From NCBI RefSeq assembly GCF_000485595.1, contig NW_014577115.1, positions 91,739 through 111,805 on the forward strand: a stretch of DNA of 20,067 nt. The letters are read 5' to 3'. Of the stretch, positions 10,282 through 20,067 are shown one piece after another (within the stretch, counting starts at the first letter, position 1; each line of letters opens with the position of its first letter). The DNA is from Priapulus caudatus (lineage: Eukaryota > Priapulida > Priapulimorpha > Priapulimorphida > Priapulidae). A program made the position numbers and the translations under genes. The notes below the pieces were generated by a model that was not told the origin of the DNA, did no database searches, and saw nothing but the letters and a program-made list of their open reading frames with translations.

Positions 10282-10666
10282 GCAAAGGTGAATGCCGTGG
10301 ACATTGACATAACAGCACAGGTAGAATGGAATAACCCCGATGTTTTGAAAGAATCACAGTAGCGCCATATTTCCTGGTTACATTCGGGTATTGATCAGCT
10401 AGGCATTTATAGTTACAGCTCATCTCTGTAATCAAGTGGCTAGTGAGAGAGAGGGGGGGAATATATAGTACTATGTACATATAGACGTGGAAAGATATTG
10501 TTTCCTTCAATTATCATCCTGGTGGAGCTAGCGGCAAGGAGAGAAACGAGAAACTAGTAGGCCTATATTGCTAGAGTCACAGTAGGCTTTAAAGCAAGGA
10601 TTTCTTATATTTTTACCAAATGTTTTAATATTTTCTCAACCGTTTTGATACTTACCTGCGTAACAT
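10282..10666 (-). CDS. Tentative upstream exons of the cysteine-rich gene
   Basis: A strong donor (GCAG|GTAAGT, exon end 10656) follows an ATG at 10666-10664. A tract cccccctctctctcactag gives an acceptor at 10441-10440. Joining 10656 to 10439 and then 10282 (donor TTGC|GTACAG) to 9802 keeps one frame, and with the last exons gives 130 residues (393 nt with stop). The middle exon (10439-10282) encodes four more Cys (SCNYKC and LLCQC). The predicted N-terminus is not a signal peptide, which speaks against a secreted protein or means the true start is elsewhere. The frame agreement could be chance. Confidence 0.22.
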
Positions 10667-10762
10667 CAAATGTGTTCAGAACGCTGTCTCTCCGCTAGGT
10701 TAATTACCTTTGCATACATTTCGAGATGGGTACCTATCTATTTATCTATATAGCTTTCTATA

Positions 10763-10850
<88 letters not shown>
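10763..10850 (+). repeat. (TATC)n microsatellite, about 22 units
   Basis: Uninterrupted tatc units cover about 88 bp and run straight into the dispersed repeat at 10852. Confidence 0.95.
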
Positions 10851-10851
10851 A

Positions 10852-10912
10852 GCTAGCACATCTACACTGCTAGCACATCTACATCTGGCTAGCACATCTA
10901 CACTGCAAAATC
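10852..10912 (+). repeat. Dispersed repeat, copy 2
   Basis: gctagcacatctacac occurs three times, partly truncated, and ends in tgcaaaatc as in the copy at 8203-8250. Confidence 0.75.
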
Positions 10913-11007
10913 ACATGACAGATCTAGACTGCATGCTGGCAATATTGATTACACCGCACCCTTGGCAGCTACAATAGGTGGCTTACTTCGCAGGCTAGTA
11001 TCTGGAA

Positions 11008-14000
11008 TTAGAAGGCAGACTTTTCTCGCGCAGCCTGCAACATGTGTTGTCGCACGGGATGGAGTCTGGTGAAGCCACTTAGAGGATCCTCCCGCAGGTA
11101 GCTGTGCAGCTTCTTCTGGTACTCCTCTTCTGCTTTCTTACCTGACTGGTACTCCCTGTCCTTCTCCTCTACCTCCTGTACGCAAACATTGGGGTTAGCA
11201 TCTGGTGAGGTTAGTATGCCATTTTTTATGTATATATGATATCTATGATATCTCTCTATATATATGTCATTTGACAAGTTACATCACTGGAGTTAAGTGG
11301 AGTATATGGACAAGGCGAATTCTGCACACTCTGAAAATGAATCTGTGGTAACTTTCAGAAACCTTTTGCTGCCTCTTGGCATCGTATGCTATTTGCGCAA
11401 TGAGATCTTTCTCGTACTGCTGGTTTTTGGACTTAATGCGTTGCTGGTGTTCGTGATCGAGTTGGGCGTTCTTCTCAATGGCTGCATGCTGCCGATCTCG
11501 CTCACTCAACATCTCCTCTTGTCTGTGCTGATTTTCGCGGACTAAAACGTACAGCGAACACAACTTCTTAATTGTTTCCATACAAATACTGCATTAGCGC
11601 GATTGAGATAGTTGTTGGCATTTCCTAGTATAATCTAGGGCGTATACGTTCTTTAGAGTATAGCAGCTAGCCTCCTGTTTAGGGTTGTGTCATCTTGAGG
11701 GGGCATATAAACAGTGGCCCTAGGTAGACCAAAGTGGGGCTGGTCACCTAAGCTTTAGAAACTAACCTAGAAGAACTACACTCCCCTTAGTGCCAATTAA
11801 GACCTTTTCAACTTTATTTACATTATACATGTAATTTGATAATTATCTACCCATATCTTTATTTAAACGGTGCTTTTCATCACTACTAGTGTCACTAATC
11901 CATAATTATGAAGGTTTGGCTAACTGAATAACTTCACACATGGTTAATCATAGAGCAACCAATTATTACGTTTAGCCTCGACCTGCTTCTTGCGACAATC
12001 CATCACTTCCCTCAACAGTATCTGCCTTGCATCTTTTTCCAATGCATATCCCTGCTGTTTTTTGGCCCACATCTTCTCTATCTGTAAAAACATTGTTGAA
12101 AATGACACAGTGTTGAATCGGAGAGTGACTCGTATAAAGCAACCAACGTTTCACCAATAACCATTTGAAATCCTGTTGGAGTTTGCTCCAACCTCATCAT
12201 CAAGCACTTTTCCCAACTCTTTCTCTCTTTTCTGATCTTCAGCCGTCCGTGCTCTGACATATTCACGATACTTCATGTCTTCATCCCTTCGCTGACACTG
12301 AAAGGAGAATGTTTGAGAACAAATGGACTAACACCATAATTACCTGTAAACAATTTATTAAGTACGAAGTATACAATTAATTTATAGCAAAATTTAAGAT
12401 TTAATTACTATGAGAATTACTACAGCAGCAAAGTTAAATCTGTGCCAATAGATTATTCTTGGTGGATACTATAATCATGTGATAGTGATGAGATTGCAAC
12501 AACGCTGACTAGACATGAAATATAAATGGATTTATAGATACACAGAAAACAATAGTTCAATGCAGCAGTAGTAACTGTTGGACTGGAACGCCAAATCTAT
12601 CATCAAGCCAAGTTATATAATGCCTAATATACCCTTTGTTTACGTCATTTTTTGTTACCGATAGAAGGCACTATCACTCCATAGCACTTGCCTTCTTCTC
12701 ACTTGCTTGTGCGGCTTCATTTCCTACACCTTCCAATGCCATTTGCTTCATCATAGCATCAAGTTCTCGTTCTCGTTCTCTCTCTGCAGCAAGATAGTGT
12801 CGCTTGAACTCTAGAATCTGATCCAGCTCTTTTCTAGTTGACTGGTGTTTGCGTACCTTGTCTGTAGCAGTTTGTTGTTCTTCCAGAGCACGTAGTCTGG
12901 CTTTAAGTTTCTAAACGGAAACATAAAACATTATCATGACACTATAATGCTGAGTATCATATAAACACCTGTGGCGTACCATCCACTAATTACTAATTAA
13001 CACTTGTGGCGTACCATCCACTAATTACTAATTACATGATTCAAATAATATTTCTGCTACTCTCATATAGCTTGTTTTTCCAGCTTTGTCTAATGTAGCT
13101 GCGTTGCTCTGTGCTAAGTAAAGCTGTTAAATTGACTACGTCACGAATTTTCTATGGCGTATATTTGTAAAACAATGCAATTTTTTACATGAAAAGTAAG
13201 TAGTAACGGCACTAAATGGATCCTCAAATTCTTGCCTGATAAAATTGTTTTTCAAAGTTCTAGTTAAAAATCTAAAAAATCTGGGCGATTTGATATATTG
13301 ATCATGATCTCATGGGCTATGTATGAGTCACGAGTGTTTGTTCACATCGCACAGAATAGCAAAATAGGAAGTATAATGCAGCAATTTAACCATAAAAAGT
13401 GAACAGAATAACTTACATTTTATGAGAAAGTGGACATAAGTTTTTTACTTTTACTACTTTCGGTGACGTAATCACTTTAATTTAGTAGCGTTTTCTTCTA
13501 TACAAGTTTTATTCTTGATGAAATTTGCTACTCAATAATGTGTGACAGATGTGACTACAGGAAAGGCTCCTTCTTTCCCAGGTCTATTACAGAGTGGAAC
13601 GCCTTACCCACTGAAGTGGTGACAGCCGAAAATCTATGTTCCTTTAAGTCTCTGATTACTGCATAAACGACATCAGGGCAGTTTTTTAAGTAAAATTTTG
13701 TTTTTTTCTTTAGAAAATCAAGGGAAGGAAAATTTTATTTTAGTCTCAACTAGCGCCTCCCGTTGGCATAATCATCAGTATGTTGATGGTGGCCAATATA
13801 GCGTAGAAGAAGTAGAAGTGTGTTTAGCACATACCAGACTTCCTCAATAAGACAATAGGTTAGGACTACTGTCGGCAATAAACCATTCAAGCCAGATATA
13901 GAAGAACTATACCAGTAACTCTGCCTCCTCCTGTTTTAGCTGTTTTTCTTCCCCTTTTTTAGCCTCGAGTTCAGCTTTCTGTTTGTCCAGAGCTTCCAAC

Positions 14001-15364
14001 ACCTCACAGTTACGCCGTCGGTGCAACTCATGGTCATGTCTCTCCCGTTCTTGCTTGGCCTGCCAATTTTAAATTTCAATGATTGCAATTCGAAAGTAAT
14101 TCAATGAATGACATCGAACTGTTAGAAATGATTTTTTACCAGTGTCCTGATCAACGCCAGTGCATGCTTGCTAGTTGATACGTGTGCATGTGTAAAAATC
14201 AGTGTGCATGCTTATCTAAATGCATACATGCACGAGTGTAGTTGGAAAAATTTCCAGCAGCCCTCCTTGTCAAACGTTGTAGTCATAAGACATTGTGCTG
14301 CTAAACTATACTGTAAACATGTTACTTGTATATCCTTTTGCCACAGCTCATCGTAGAGCTGCTCCTCTTTCTTGCATTCGTCTCTCATCTGTTCCTTAAT
14401 TTTCAACTGCTCCTGCCTCTCTGATGACACTAGATGCTGATGCCTTTTTGAGACAGTTGCTCTAAGTTCTTCACATTGCTCTCTGAATCACAGGTAAAAT
14501 ACAACTTTTTTTACCATTGCAGTTAACACAATGTCGAGAGTCCCAAAGCTAGATATATCACTTAAAACCCACGTAAACTCAGTCTTATAAACGATGCTCA
14601 ATTTTTTATTTTGATATTTAAATATGCCACCCACAACTCGTGTTGCACAAATAAGTTATAAGGGACACCACAGTACAATAATTCCATATATGTACATAGT
14701 CAGGCTAACCTGTATTGCTGATCAAGCTTCTCTTTAACTAGACCCTTCCTTTCAGTCTCCCTCCTTTCTCTCAACTCTTTCGCCCTTTCACGCATCTTTG
14801 CCTGTCTACAAACAGGGTCTTCAACTTGCCTTTCAATTTCATGCAAGTAGTTTTCCTCATCTTGTTGAAGCTGTAACCTTAGACTGCAAAATTTCAGCAT
14901 AACTTATCACCCTTACTTTGAAACTACTGACCTTTGCCATAAGATAGAACCATTGCTTTAAAAAAAATTCTAGTGACTATTGACCTACAAATATTTATAC
15001 ATAACATAATCGATTCAATTGTAAATATGTAAAGATACATTATTTTTATTTAATTATATTTATCAATTACATTTTATATATGCATGTTATATGTTAAGAG
15101 TATCCTTGAGTTTTAAAATTCAAAACAAACATACCGTTCCCTTCGCTCTTCTAGACTGATATCTGATTCAATCATTCGCTCCGAAACTTTTCTTTTTATT
15201 GAGTTGCACTCAATGCGCTTGTTAGTTCTCGTCTCCCAGTTTGTCTTCATACGAGCTATACTCTCATTCTTCGTAACTGCAATGGCAGCCTCTCTTGCTT
15301 CCTCTCTTCTCCTACTCTCTAATATGAGGTAATCAGTTGGCTTGCTGCCGAAGGGCCTTGCCCG
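11008..15364 (-). CDS. CFAP53: CFAP53 (CCDC11), cilia- and flagella-associated coiled-coil protein, nine exons
   Basis: Minus-strand exons 15364-15135, 14883-14710, 14482-14326, 14059-13913, 12910-12692, 12297-12193, 12081-11970, 11541-11363 and 11175-11008 sum to 1491 nt in one frame: 496 residues, then TAA at 11010-11008. Human CFAP53 has 514, so only about 15-20 N-terminal residues are missing. Diagnostic stretches are the LVKEKLDQQYREQCEELR region (around 122-140), KEEQLYDELWQKD (about 173-185), LEKDARQILLREVM (about 357-370) and the C-terminal LHPVRQHM. Almost all of it is charged coiled coil, the trichohyalin-plectin-homology type of this family. In vertebrates CFAP53 is a microtubule inner protein of ciliary doublets needed for motile cilia and left-right patterning. 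One intron (12691-12298) is GC-AG. The first residue shown (Arg, 15364) follows an acceptor (caccttcag), so the start codon lies in an upstream exon that I could not place. Confidence 0.92.
12298..12691 (-). other. GC-AG intron of CFAP53
   Basis: The upstream exon must end in phase 0, because the next exon reads Cys-Gln-Arg-Arg in phase 0 from 12297. AAGAAG|GCAAGT gives exactly that and is the textbook GC donor context. The nearest GT (12687-12686) gives phase 1 and runs into a stop within a few codons. Confidence 0.8.
12964..13034. repeat. Two tandem copies of a 35-bp unit
   Basis: The unit containing gtggcgtaccatccactaat is repeated with a period of 35 bp and one difference (cacct versus cactt). 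It lies in the CFAP53 intron 13912-12911. Confidence 0.9.
13541..13666 (+). mobile_element. LINE (non-LTR retrotransposon) reverse-transcriptase C-terminal fragment
   Basis: On the plus strand, reading from 13553, the frame gives DYRKGSFFPRSITEWNALP followed by a TEVVTAENLCSFKSL-type end and a TAA at 13664-13666. The SFFPR-x-I-x-x-WN-x-LP-x-x-VV-x-A-x-x-x-x-SFK pattern is the well-known tail of Jockey/CR1-like reverse transcriptases. Upstream homology fades by about 13541, so this is a 5'-truncated copy, which is how such elements normally insert. It lies antisense to CFAP53 in its 1-kb intron. The 3' UTR may run on through the T- and A-rich stretch to about 13740. Confidence 0.8.
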
Positions 15365-15472
15365 CTGAAGGTGTATATACGGCGGACATAAGTCACATAT
15401 GAACAATAAATAAAAAATTACAAATCCAGTAGAGCAGGACCTGATTCAGTAATATGCATACAATAATTAATA

Positions 15473-15565
15473 CATTATATTATAATATATAATAATAATA
15501 ATATATAAATATGTATATATATAATATATATATATTATGTAATATATATATATTATATATATATA
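15473..15565. repeat. (AT)n-rich microsatellite
   Basis: The stretch is almost entirely A and T in alternating tatata and taata runs and is self-complementary. Confidence 0.9.
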
Positions 15566-16287
15566 GCAAATATCTAATAGCATAGAAAGGCAAAATCCTT
15601 GATGATAGCATATATAGCTTAAGCATATATGTACCGCGTATTCAGTAGTAAACTGGTGTAATTCATTGCATTTATCAATGATATTGTACACCATGCTAAC
15701 TATAGTATAAGCAAGATTAAAATCTTTTGCCCAGCTAACAAATTAAACCACTATAGAAAAATCATACTCAACAGGCCACAGCATGTGCAGGTGGACATTG
15801 TAGTTATTCGACAATTGTGGGGGGAGGCCTACTTGTCCGTCATGAATTCGAACATGCGCTTTGGTGACAACGTCCCTCTATTTTTGGCATAATTTTCAAA
15901 ATTGCAGATTCAACTAGTATCTGACTTATTGTCATCAGTTTTCAGTTACGCACCACTGCAGCGACTGCGCGAACTGTGGAGTTCTTCTATGATATTTTCT
16001 GAAAGAAAATATTTTTGCAAACGCTTTTATTAAAGCTTAAAGTGCATTAAAGTGTGTTATTAAAGTGCATTAAAGTGTGTTATTAAAGTGCATTAAAGTG
16101 TGTTATTTAAAGTGCAAAAGCTTTTATTAGCATTGCACCCCATAAAAATCAGTAAGCGACTTAATTAGTTATACTTCTTGAAGTTCTAGGCCTATGAGTC
16201 TTGTATTTTTAACTCGATCCCGAGCAAAAGTCAAACACTCACGAATAAAAACTAAACCCTGCCTGCTTCGAAACACACACGTACACC
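15566..16287. other. CFAP53 5' flank or first intron, no gene assigned
   Basis: No exon could be recognised here. A segment at about 15770-15890 is richer in GC and open on both strands (plus frame ending in TAA at 15889-15891), but no homology is visible. The 23-bp tandem repeat at 16038-16106 is listed separately. Confidence 0.4.
16038..16106 (+). repeat. Three perfect 23-bp tandem repeats
   Basis: The unit taaagtgcattaaagtgtgt plus tat occurs at 16038-16060, 16061-16083 and 16084-16106, with a partial fourth after. The array is flanked on both sides by gcttttatta (16023-16032 and about 16119-16128). Confidence 0.95.
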
Positions 16288-16370
16288 AGTTGACATAGAT
16301 TAGATACAATAATTTAACCCAAACCCTATCCTCTTGGGTTTGGGTAATATTGTATCTACAGTTGACATAG
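16288..16370. mobile_element. 61-bp hairpin between 11-bp direct repeats
   Basis: agttgacatag occurs at 16288-16298 and 16360-16370. Between them lies an almost perfect hairpin: gatacaata and aacccaaaccc on the left pair with gggtttgggt and attgtatc on the right, with a loop of about 9 bp. Direct repeats round a palindrome look like a target-site duplication round a tiny non-autonomous insertion. Confidence 0.5.
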
Positions 16371-16546
16371 CTAGACCAATGGCAATGCACGTTACCATCT
16401 TGTACTCGGAGCTCGGGCTACACATCACACAATCTGAACCTCTAATATCTATCATCCTCGGTGGTGCACACTCATTACGACATTAGATCTACCGGCGTAC
16501 CGTCCGTAGGCCTTATTCGTTATATGGTAGCTTCTAGTGACTGATA

Positions 16547-17060
16547 GCCCAGCGGATACGCTGTCCGCAGCGGCTATACACATTCCCTGCCATAGATGTA
16601 TGTATCAGCAAATGGTCCAAGTCTGATTGTGGCCAAAAAATTTATCCGCCAAAACGTATAAAAATGATCGGGCTTTTAACACTTATCTTATCAACATGGA
16701 CATCTCACCTATCTTTTTGAACACTTCCACCAACTTTCACCAGGTATTATGCTGTTATTCCTCAAAGCTAGCACTGAAAGAGTCACGCGTGCACACATAA
16801 GGCAGAGAACCGCATTTAGAAAACAGAAACACCGTAGTGCTAAGACTTTGAGGAATAAACAGCATAAATATCATGGTGCTAAAGTGTGAAGTGTTCAAAA
16901 GATAGGTGAGATGTACATGTTCGATAAATAAGTGTTAAAAAGCCCGATCATTTACGTTTTGGCGGATAAATTTTGGTCACATCAGTGGACCATTTGCTTA
17001 GATTACATTCTAATGGCAGAATGTCTATTAGCCTGCCGCAGCGATCCGCGGCGCTATATA
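16547..17060. mobile_element. Fold-back element with long inverted repeats
   Basis: The arms 16607-16775 and 16836-16998 are imperfect inverted repeats, roughly 80% alike by eye, with small indels. Shared blocks include agcaaatggtcc, tttatccgccaaaacgta, gatcgggctttt, catctcacctatctttt and attcctcaaag. Weaker similarity extends outward to about 16547 and 17060. The loop (16776-16835) has no coding capacity. This looks like an aged fold-back or long-TIR MITE. Confidence 0.7.
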
Positions 17061-19500
17061 CTAAGAGCTACGTTATAGGCGCTAACTAGTATATAGATAG
17101 CGATGCATGATCGCTCGCGCCATATTGTCTTAGATTCAGCAACCATCATATTTCAGTTAAGTCAATAGCTAGCTACTATTCACGAAGACGTAACTTTTAA
17201 TATATATCATATTATGAAAACAAAACTTTGTGGTCTAGATGAGAAGGCCCTCAACCAGTTTATGTATTATTTCAGAATTTTACCGTAACCGTTTTTGAGA
17301 TAGAACGTGCTAAAAACCAAACAAAACGCTAAACGGGGCTAGGCAAGCTGGACCTGCTGAAGCGCGCGCGCGAACCGAAATTTTCCGAACGGGCCCCAAC
17401 TTTGAGCCTCTTGGCGGCAGAGTAAGAACTATTAATCTCTACTTGTTACTTTGATTATAATATTTAGACCATACTTACTGTTATGCTGTAAGGGTGTTTC
17501 TCTATCTTAAATAGTTAGATCATTGTGAAAATTGTAATTTAAAAAATCAAACGCTTCAAAATCAACTTTCCCGACCAATCGTTTGAAGAAAGAAATCACC
17601 CACCATTATCAATCCTCATTCGTGTGATCTATTAGATACGTCATCATTAACCAATTGAAAAACAGTTCTTACTACTGCCCCAAAATCATTTTTTTTGTAA
17701 ACTATTCGCCGCTGGGCATTACAGCTAAGTGTGATCATAAGGCGATAAGCTGTTTGCTGATTGCTGAACGGACAGCTGCGTGTCACTCGTTTCTTCAGGT
17801 GTTGCGTAATAGACTGGTACCCTGTTTCACCGACATGACCGTTAGTGCGTAGGCGTGTGAACTATCGAACCGCGGTACCAGTCTACGCTGGTAACTGGCA
17901 TTGCAAGGCTCGCCATGATGCAGCCTAAAACGTTAGACGTGGTTTAGCTGTCGCATATATTTAAATTATTCTTTTAGCGTGTCCTACTGCAGATTTATCA
18001 GCAATGTTACACAAAGGATAGAAACCCTTATATAGTTTTGAATATTAGTCTGGTAATGCAAAGTGAGTTTGTTGAACGAAAACATGACTGAATAATTGAA
18101 CGGTTCAAAAATGTAAACAAACTGAAACTAGGTGTGAAATTTCTAGTTTGTACTTACTCGTTACTGATTAGTTAATACATAATTAATATCTATCAATTTC
18201 CATTAATAGATGCTTGTGCAGTAATTAATGGAAAAGGAACTACAAATACTGGCTTTGGTTTTATAGATGCTCATCATTAACGTGTGTCTCGAACTGCAAG
18301 TACAACTGTTTACGACAATACTTTTGGTATTACTCCCTGTCTTTTGGCTTTCTGGCAATAAAGTAAGTCATACAATTTCATGTCAATTGCTCTACATATA
18401 TACTCATACTCGTGTGGTTACTATGCACTATAGTATCTGTATTCTGCAGCCTATAAGTTAGGAAAATTATTTCATTAATTCATTTTCGATTGTAATTTTA
18501 CATTTTTCCCCAAATTGATGCAATATGATACAATTCCATTGCACACGTACATCCATTTACTGAACATATTCACCATACTATGTGCTCCGCTGCTACATTA
18601 CTATAACTAATTTCATATATCTAGCAGCAGTGAAACTATTTTTTAATTTGAACCAGACGAATAATACGTTTGTTACGGAAAACGGGCAGCTGGAAAGTTT
18701 GTACTTTCGAAATTTTCAATTTCCTTCAAAATTTGACTTCAATATAAATATACTTGGTGTCATTTAAATTAAATTTCTTCAGAATAGCCTGCTGTAAGAT
18801 GCATTTCTACCAGTGCATAAATCTCAGTGGGGTAGGTAAAGCAGAACCCTATTAATTTTACCTCATCAAATTGGTAGGAATTGCTCAAAAAAATGTCGTG
18901 TCCGTCCCGCTTGATTACAAACACAAATCGCTGGCTTATGGAGCTATCATTCAGACAACCTTATAAAAATGCGAAAGGCGTCTCCAGATTGCAGCTTAAT
19001 AGTTCATTTTATATAACAGTCCATCATCCTTATTCAATCTACACTCGAAGTTATATGTGTGTAGTGAAACTTATATTTACTTGCATGAACTAGACAAACA
19101 AAATCATATACCGCGGCGCTTGAGAACACACACTCGAAATTGGCCTGAGGGAAATTAACCCACAGCGACGCTTTACTAAAATCGCGATAGCTTCCTAACC
19201 CATAAACCATTCATGACATTCAAGTTCACTGCTAATTACTGGCTGAGATCTAATCAAGTGGTGCTATTATTTGGGCTTCTACCATATCTAGAAATTTTTA
19301 CGACCGTACCTACTATTAGACTATAGTATAGTACCGGTGTAGGCCCATCTCACGCCACTACTACTACTAGCTCTAGGTGAGATAACCTATTAATCGATAG
19401 TCTATCACAGTGATGCTACGGCTAAAAGCGTCCTCATGCATCGCAATTCCCCTTGCATATTCTTCCTAGGAAACCTCCCAACACCAAGTATTTTTACAAA
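17061..19500. other. Spacer, no gene seen
   Basis: The stretch is mostly AT-rich with short open frames lacking recognisable features. A perfect 12-bp inverted repeat (tagactggtacc at 17810-17821, complement at 17874-17885) could form a stem with a 52-base loop. It is not a tRNA. Confidence 0.5.
17357..17420. promoter_or_regulatory. CpG-rich block
   Basis: A short stretch (gcgcgcgcgcgaaccg, ccgaacgggcc, ttggcggcag) stands out from the AT-rich flank. It could be a promoter or a non-coding first exon, possibly of CFAP53, but there is no direct evidence. Confidence 0.15.
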
Positions 19501-19534
19501 CTTACACTGATTATAGCCGCCATGATTGTTTACA

Positions 19535-19548
19535 ACGTGACGTCACGT
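19535..19548. promoter_or_regulatory. CRE-type palindrome (ATF/CREB site)
   Basis: acgtgacgtcacgt is a perfect 14-bp palindrome centred on the full CRE TGACGTCA (19538-19545). CRE-like TGACGTAA (19812-19819) and TGACGTTA (19823-19830) follow, and a CpG-rich stretch lies at 19569-19603. The cluster suggests a promoter, but no gene start could be tied to it. Confidence 0.35.
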
Positions 19549-19603
19549 CGCTATGTGAACATATTTCTGGCGCGCCACATGCCGTTCGCGCGGCGCAGGC
19601 ACT

Positions 19604-20067
19604 TGAAGCGTTTCAATAAAATATAATGCTAAATAAATACGAAATCTATTTACTGACAAATGCTTATAGTTCTATACGCCTTCACTATTATTGCCGACAA
19701 TTTCCTGCAAATTGCCGTCCAAATGCTCAACTGCAACAAACGCTGGCTGCCGCCTAGCTCCAAGAAAACGGTCCTTGCTAGGGTTAGGGCCTTAGGGGAC
19801 GTTGTGTATATTGACGTAACAATGACGTTATATAGTCACACATCCTGGTTGGGTTAGCTGCCGCCATGGCTGCCGCTGCACACTGACAGTGACACATAAA
19901 TATATATATATCATATATAAATATATAATTATGAACATATAATAAGTGCCTGTGGTTCGCGGCGCACGAAGGACCGCAGCCTCTGCGTGCGTGTGCGTGT
20001 TGGGGGCCGCGTGTGTGTATCGTGTGTTCCTGCGCTGTCAGCATCTGCTCTCACAACAACAACGGAG
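19604..20067. other. Right edge, no gene assigned
   Basis: A good Kozak-type context (gccgccATGGc, ATG at 19866-19868) opens only six codons on the plus strand. The same palindromic site gives a 27-codon frame on the minus strand. A GT/GC-rich stretch lies at about 19982-20030. The end may be close to a gene beyond the window. Confidence 0.3.

Noticed and set aside
10726-10977. 83-codon plus-strand frame
   Set aside because: Half of it is the Ile-Tyr-Leu-Ser translation of (TATC)n and the rest is the dispersed repeat.
12165-12192. Later donors in the CFAP53 exon at 12297
   Set aside because: Donors at 12161 and 12154 give other phases or a longer linker. GAG|GTTGGA at 12193/12192 keeps phase 0 and gives the same 13-residue spacing as human CFAP53 between the two conserved blocks.
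11008-15364. MNS1 or trichoplein as the coiled-coil gene
   Set aside because: They share the TPH-type coiled coil, but the KEKLDQQYREQCEELR and LHPVRQHM stretches and the overall length match CFAP53.
15365-15406. Extension of the CFAP53 frame to a start at 15406
   Set aside because: The codon there is TTG, not ATG, and animals do not normally start on it. The sequence down to caccttcag reads as an intron end.
16038-16106. CRISPR-like array
   Set aside because: The 23-bp units are directly abutting with no spacers, and the genome is an animal's.
17800-17890. Possible tRNA or structured RNA around the 12-bp inverted repeat
   Set aside because: There are no A/B box motifs and no cloverleaf arms; the loop is 52 bases.
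19778-19797. Telomere-like ttaggg motifs
   Set aside because: Only two imperfect units are present, too few to call an interstitial telomere repeat.

Overview
The window is animal nuclear DNA. It carries two recognisable metazoan genes with many short exons and introns of about 110 to 1000 bp, AT-rich spacers with microsatellites, fold-back repeats and one retrotransposon fossil. The genes are ARNT (HIF-1beta) and the ciliary protein CFAP53. The compact layout would fit an invertebrate such as a sponge, but nothing in the sequence settles the phylum. No bacterial, plasmid, phage, CRISPR or tRNA signal was seen.

Region by region. Positions 1-347 are a low-complexity pyrimidine tract and the end of an ARNT intron. 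Positions 348-4874 (+) hold the last seven coding exons of ARNT: the end of PAS-A, all of PAS-B, a Gln/Ser/Ala-rich transactivation region and the conserved acidic C-terminus. The first intron seen there uses a GC-AG splice pair. ARNT introns also hold a duplicated splice-acceptor region, a coding-like antisense segment, a (CT)-rich minisatellite and a small MITE-like element. Positions 5006-9042 hold no recognisable gene, only repeats. Positions 9255-10666 (-) hold a tentative small cysteine-rich gene. Positions 11008-15364 (-) hold nine exons of CFAP53 (496 residues; only the first 15-20 codons are missing), again with one GC-AG intron and with a LINE reverse-transcriptase tail in its largest intron. 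Positions 15365-20067 hold the CFAP53 5' flank, a fold-back element of roughly 0.5 kb, a hairpin insertion, tandem repeats and a CpG-rich block with CRE-like motifs near the right edge. No gene could be identified there.

The two main genes are not functionally linked. ARNT is the nuclear bHLH-PAS dimer partner for HIF, AhR and SIM proteins; CFAP53 is an axonemal and centriolar coiled-coil protein. ARNT and the minus-strand genes converge on the spacer at 5-9 kb. I found no new multi-gene system. The most interesting items are the coding-like antisense exon inside ARNT intron 3004-3875, the cysteine-rich orphan gene, and two GC-AG introns among the 14 introns that can be placed in ARNT and CFAP53.
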